Source of the DNA: Treponema sp.
GTDB lineage: Bacteria; Spirochaetota; Spirochaetia; Treponematales; Treponemataceae
Length of the DNA: 7,742 nt
NCBI GenBank assembly: GCA_021442965.1
Contig: JABUUX010000037.1
Span: forward strand, 1 to 7,742
Reading direction: 5' to 3'
The translations under genes and the position numbers were made by a program. This document shows, piece by piece, positions 6,835 to 7,742 of the stretch; the first letter of the stretch is position 1; every line of letters begins with the position of its first letter. The notes below the pieces were generated by a model. That model was not told the DNA's origin. It worked only from the letters and a program-made list of their open reading frames with translations, and made no database searches.

Positions 6835-7742
6835 ATGTTAGACTACAAATACATTAAGGATAATTTAGCTGCCGTAAAGCAGAATATTCTGGATCGAAAT
6901 ATGGATCCTTCCAGAGCAGATGCAGATAAAGTTGTGGAACTTTATGACAAACGCACTGCCCTTGTAACACAGCTTCAAGCTCTTCAACAGAAGAGAAATG
7001 AAAATGCTCAGGCTATGAAGCAGAAACTGGATAACGATACACGTGCAAAACTTATAGAAGCGGGAAAAGCACTAAAAGAAGAAATTGCTTCCGTAGAAAA
7101 AAATCAGAAAGAAACCGAAGATGCATTGGAAGAAGCCGCACGACAGATTCCAAATATGTATCATCCTAAAGCTCCTGTCGGAAAACTTGATACAGAAAAC
7201 CTGGAAGTAAAAGTTGTGGGAACACCACGAAAATTTGATTTTGAACCAAAAGACCATGTTGCTTTAGGTGAATCGTTAGACATTTTGGATTTTGACCGTG
7301 GAACAAAAGTTTCAGGTCCTAAATTTTATTATCTTAAAAATGAAGCTGTATTTCTTGAGCAGGCCCTTATTATGTATGCTTTGAATACATTAAGAAAGCA
7401 TAACTTCAATATGTTCATTACTCCTGATGTTGCAAAAGAAGAAATTCTTAAAGGAATCGGATTCAATCCTCGAGGAAATGAATCAAACGTTTATTCAATT
7501 GAAGAAGAAGGAACATGTCTGGTAGCAACTGCAGAAATTACATTGGGAGGTTACCATCAGGATGAAATTATTCCCAAAGAAAAACTTCCTTTAATGTACG
7601 GAGGACTTTCTCATTGTTTCCGAAGAGAAGCAGGAGCAGCAGGGCAGTTCTCAAAAGGATTATACCGTGTTCACCAGTTTGACAAAGTTGAAATGTTTGC
7701 CTACTCTACTCCGGAACAGTCAGACCAGATTCATGAACAGCT
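6835..7742 (+). CDS. serS: Seryl-tRNA synthetase (3' end cut by window)
   Basis: SerRS attaches serine to tRNA-Ser (and to tRNA-Sec where present) in the cytoplasm, using ATP. The 302 codons present cover about 70 percent of the usual length of roughly 425 residues. Residues 1-110 form the long antiparallel coiled-coil arm that contacts the tRNA. The class II catalytic domain follows: motif 1 around 173-200 (LEQALIMYAL to TPDVA), the serine-binding TAE at 232-234, and motif 2 from CFRREAGAAG (261-270) to RVHQFDKVE (278-286). The ATG has an excellent AAGGAG at 6823-6828 with six-base spacing. No T-box leader or separate promoter fits in the 16-nt gap from the SIMPL gene, so expression probably comes from the upstream promoter. 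The GGYH and GGLSH segments around the TAE and motif 2 differ from the common E. coli-like wording. Motif 3 lies beyond the window. Confidence 0.97.
   Translation, partial: MLDYKYIKDNLAAVKQNILDRNMDPSRADADKVVELYDKRTALVTQLQALQQKRNENAQAMKQKLDNDTRAKLIEAGKALKEEIASVEKNQKETEDALEEAARQIPNMYHPKAPVGKLDTENLEVKVVGTPRKFDFEPKDHVALGESLDILDFDRGTKVSGPKFYYLKNEAVFLEQALIMYALNTLRKHNFNMFITPDVAKEEILKGIGFNPRGNESNVYSIEEEGTCLVATAEITLGGYHQDEIIPKEKLPLMYGGLSHCFRREAGAAGQFSKGLYRVHQFDKVEMFAYSTPEQSDQIHEQ

Overview
The window is AT-rich, densely coding and one-stranded: every gene I can support is on the + strand. It looks like a spirochaete of the Treponema kind. The reasons are the set smc / small membrane protein / TPR lipoprotein / SIMPL lipoprotein / serS, the relaxed lipoprotein signals (LFS-C and ISS-C), the AT-rich codon use, and the style of the ankyrin-repeat protein. 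This assignment is inference from family knowledge; no 16S or other marker is present.

Layout. Bases 1-55 hold an extended -10 promoter very close to the first start codon. Bases 56-964 encode a stand-alone ankyrin-repeat protein with an N-terminal alpha/beta domain. Bases 965-1051 are a short intergenic gap with a good sigma70-type promoter (TTGCTA, 17 bp, TATAAT) and a clear ribosome binding site for smc. From 1052 to the end of the window runs what appears to be one operon of five genes. These are smc (GTG start), a 130-residue single-pass membrane protein (1-nt overlap with smc), a 517-residue lipoprotein with a C-terminal TPR-like region (GTG start, 4-nt overlap), a 244-residue SIMPL/DUF541 lipoprotein (12-nt gap), and serS (16-nt gap, cut by the window edge after 302 codons).

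How the genes fit together. smc encodes the ATPase of the chromosome-organising SMC complex, and serS charges tRNA-Ser. The three genes between them all encode predicted envelope proteins: one inner-membrane anchor and two lipoproteins. The overlapping starts suggest translational coupling of the membrane protein to SMC and of the first lipoprotein to the membrane protein. A physical link between chromosome organisation and the envelope is possible but unproven.

Most notable points. The SMC protein has both ATPase half-heads intact but is short and lacks a recognisable canonical hinge in the middle, and it carries a charged C-terminal tail. The tightly coupled membrane protein has no recognised family. 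The ankyrin protein has a Rossmann-like N-terminal domain of unknown function, and its promoter placement suggests a leaderless or nearly leaderless mRNA. No RNA genes, mobile elements, CRISPR arrays or convincing terminators were seen.
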